A DNA stretch of 5,872 bases from contig DFBV01000202.1 of the NCBI GenBank assembly GCA_002366755.1, forward strand, positions 1 to 5,872, written 5' to 3'. Below are positions 5,346 to 5,872 of this stretch, one piece after another. The translations under genes and the position numbers were made by a program. The DNA is from Anaerolineales bacterium UBA3071. Lineage in GTDB: Bacteria > Chloroflexota > Anaerolineae > UBA3071. The notes below the pieces were generated by a model, which saw only the letters and a program-made list of their open reading frames with translations, was not told the origin of the DNA and searched no databases. Each line of letters starts with the position of its first letter. Position 1 is the stretch's first letter.

Positions 5346-5872
5346 TCCTCGGCCAGCAGGTCACCCAATGGCTCCCGCAGTTCCTTCGGTATCACGGCCA
5401 GGCGATAGTTGCGGCCCTTGAAGCCTGCCTTGCCCACGAAGAGCAGCCCCCGCACCCGCAACTGACCGAGCGGGGAAACGGGTGGGTCGTCATCGTCCCA
5501 GAACCAGCCCACGTCGTCCATCGTGCCGAAGCGGCGGGTCAGTTGGCCCAGCTTCACCCAGCCGCCCTGCTCCAGCACGTAGCTCAGCGCCTGGCGGCTG
5601 GCGGCGGGCAGCGGTTGCACTACCGGGCCCAGTTTGACCAGGTCGGCAAGGTGCGCCTGGATGGCAGCCACCTTTCTTTTCTTGGCCCGCAGCGCCTTGG
5701 GATCCAATCCTAGTTGTTTGCAGATGCCGTTGATCCATGGGGACGGGCACTTGTTCAGCGCCGCCGAAAGCTTGCTGTTCAGCGTGATGGGTTTGTTCTC
5801 CTGCTCCTTGCGCCAGTCGCCGGTGATTCGGCTCATCAACACATCGGGTCTGACCAAGAACAGCGAGGCCCA
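5342..5872 (-). CDS. Unrecognised protein with SAP-like helical segment and winged-helix-like C-terminus, cut by the right edge
   Basis: The frame is open from the edge (5872) to TGA at 5344-5342, giving 176 residues. TTG at 5857 and ATG at 5836 both lack a convincing ribosome binding site, and the residues upstream (SLFLVRPDVL) look like coding sequence, so the gene probably begins outside the window. A Lys-rich helical stretch (about residues 40-75, PSPWINGICKQLGLDPKAL then AKKRKVAAIQAHL) resembles a SAP-like helix-extension-helix. After it come SRQALSYVLEQGGWVKLGQLTRRFG, an acidic WFWDDDDPP, and a strand-rich LRVRGLLFVGKAGFKGRNYRLAVIP, in the order of a winged helix with its wing. A DNA- or protein-binding role is therefore plausible but not shown. 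The gene is joined to the next by ATGA. Confidence 0.65.
   Translation of the reverse strand, partial: WASLFLVRPDVLMSRITGDWRKEQENKPITLNSKLSAALNKCPSPWINGICKQLGLDPKALRAKKRKVAAIQAHLADLVKLGPVVQPLPAASRQALSYVLEQGGWVKLGQLTRRFGTMDDVGWFWDDDDPPVSPLGQLRVRGLLFVGKAGFKGRNYRLAVIPKELREPLGDLLAEE

Noticed and set aside
5836..5857. Start codon of the right-edge gene at TTG 5857 or ATG 5836
   Set aside because: Neither has a Shine-Dalgarno site, and the frame reads as coding up to the edge, so the gene is treated as partial.

Overview
The window reads as GC-rich bacterial chromosome, with every gene I can support on the minus strand. The gene families, and two kinds of short-period repeat array inside a coding region, suggest a Chloroflexota-like (Anaerolineae or related) organism. 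That placement rests on remembered family resemblance. There is no rRNA or marker gene here to prove it.

The layout, read in the direction of transcription from the right edge, is six closely packed genes. (1) 5872-5342 is the C-terminal part of an unrecognised protein with a possible SAP-like helical segment and a winged-helix-like end. (2) 5345-4431 is a conserved 304-residue protein of the kind often labelled 'quinate 5-dehydrogenase', joined to gene 1 by an ATGA overlap. (3) 4423-3575, seven bases later, is a DUF559/Vsr-like PD-(D/E)XK endonuclease-domain protein with an unassigned N-terminal module and a possible sliding-clamp-binding motif at its C-terminus. (4) 3506-2772, after a 68-base gap and a strong ribosome binding site, is an AbiEi-like antitoxin that lacks the usual N-terminal winged helix. 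(5) 2767-2084 (or from 2797) is an AbiEii-like nucleotidyltransferase. (6) 2087-1, joined to gene 5 by an ATGA overlap, is a large GT39/PMT-type membrane glycosyltransferase that runs off the left edge.

Gene 6 is the largest gene and easy to miss, because its frame has no stop before the edge. I translated the less obvious stretches base by base: the frame passes through two simple-sequence arrays without interruption. One is a 7-base-period array at 1622-1745. The other is an inverted pair of 8-base-period arrays at 956-1028 that can fold into a long hairpin. Both encode hydrophilic segments between predicted membrane helices.

The most interesting combination is an AbiE-type pair with no visible DNA-binding domain, lying between a DUF559 nuclease and a glycosyltransferase coupled to the toxin-like gene. 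This could be a defence or toxin-antitoxin module embedded in an operon, or just co-directional packing. No gene-free stretch exceeds 300 bases. The largest gap is 3507-3574. I see no RNA gene, CRISPR array, transposase or convincing terminator.
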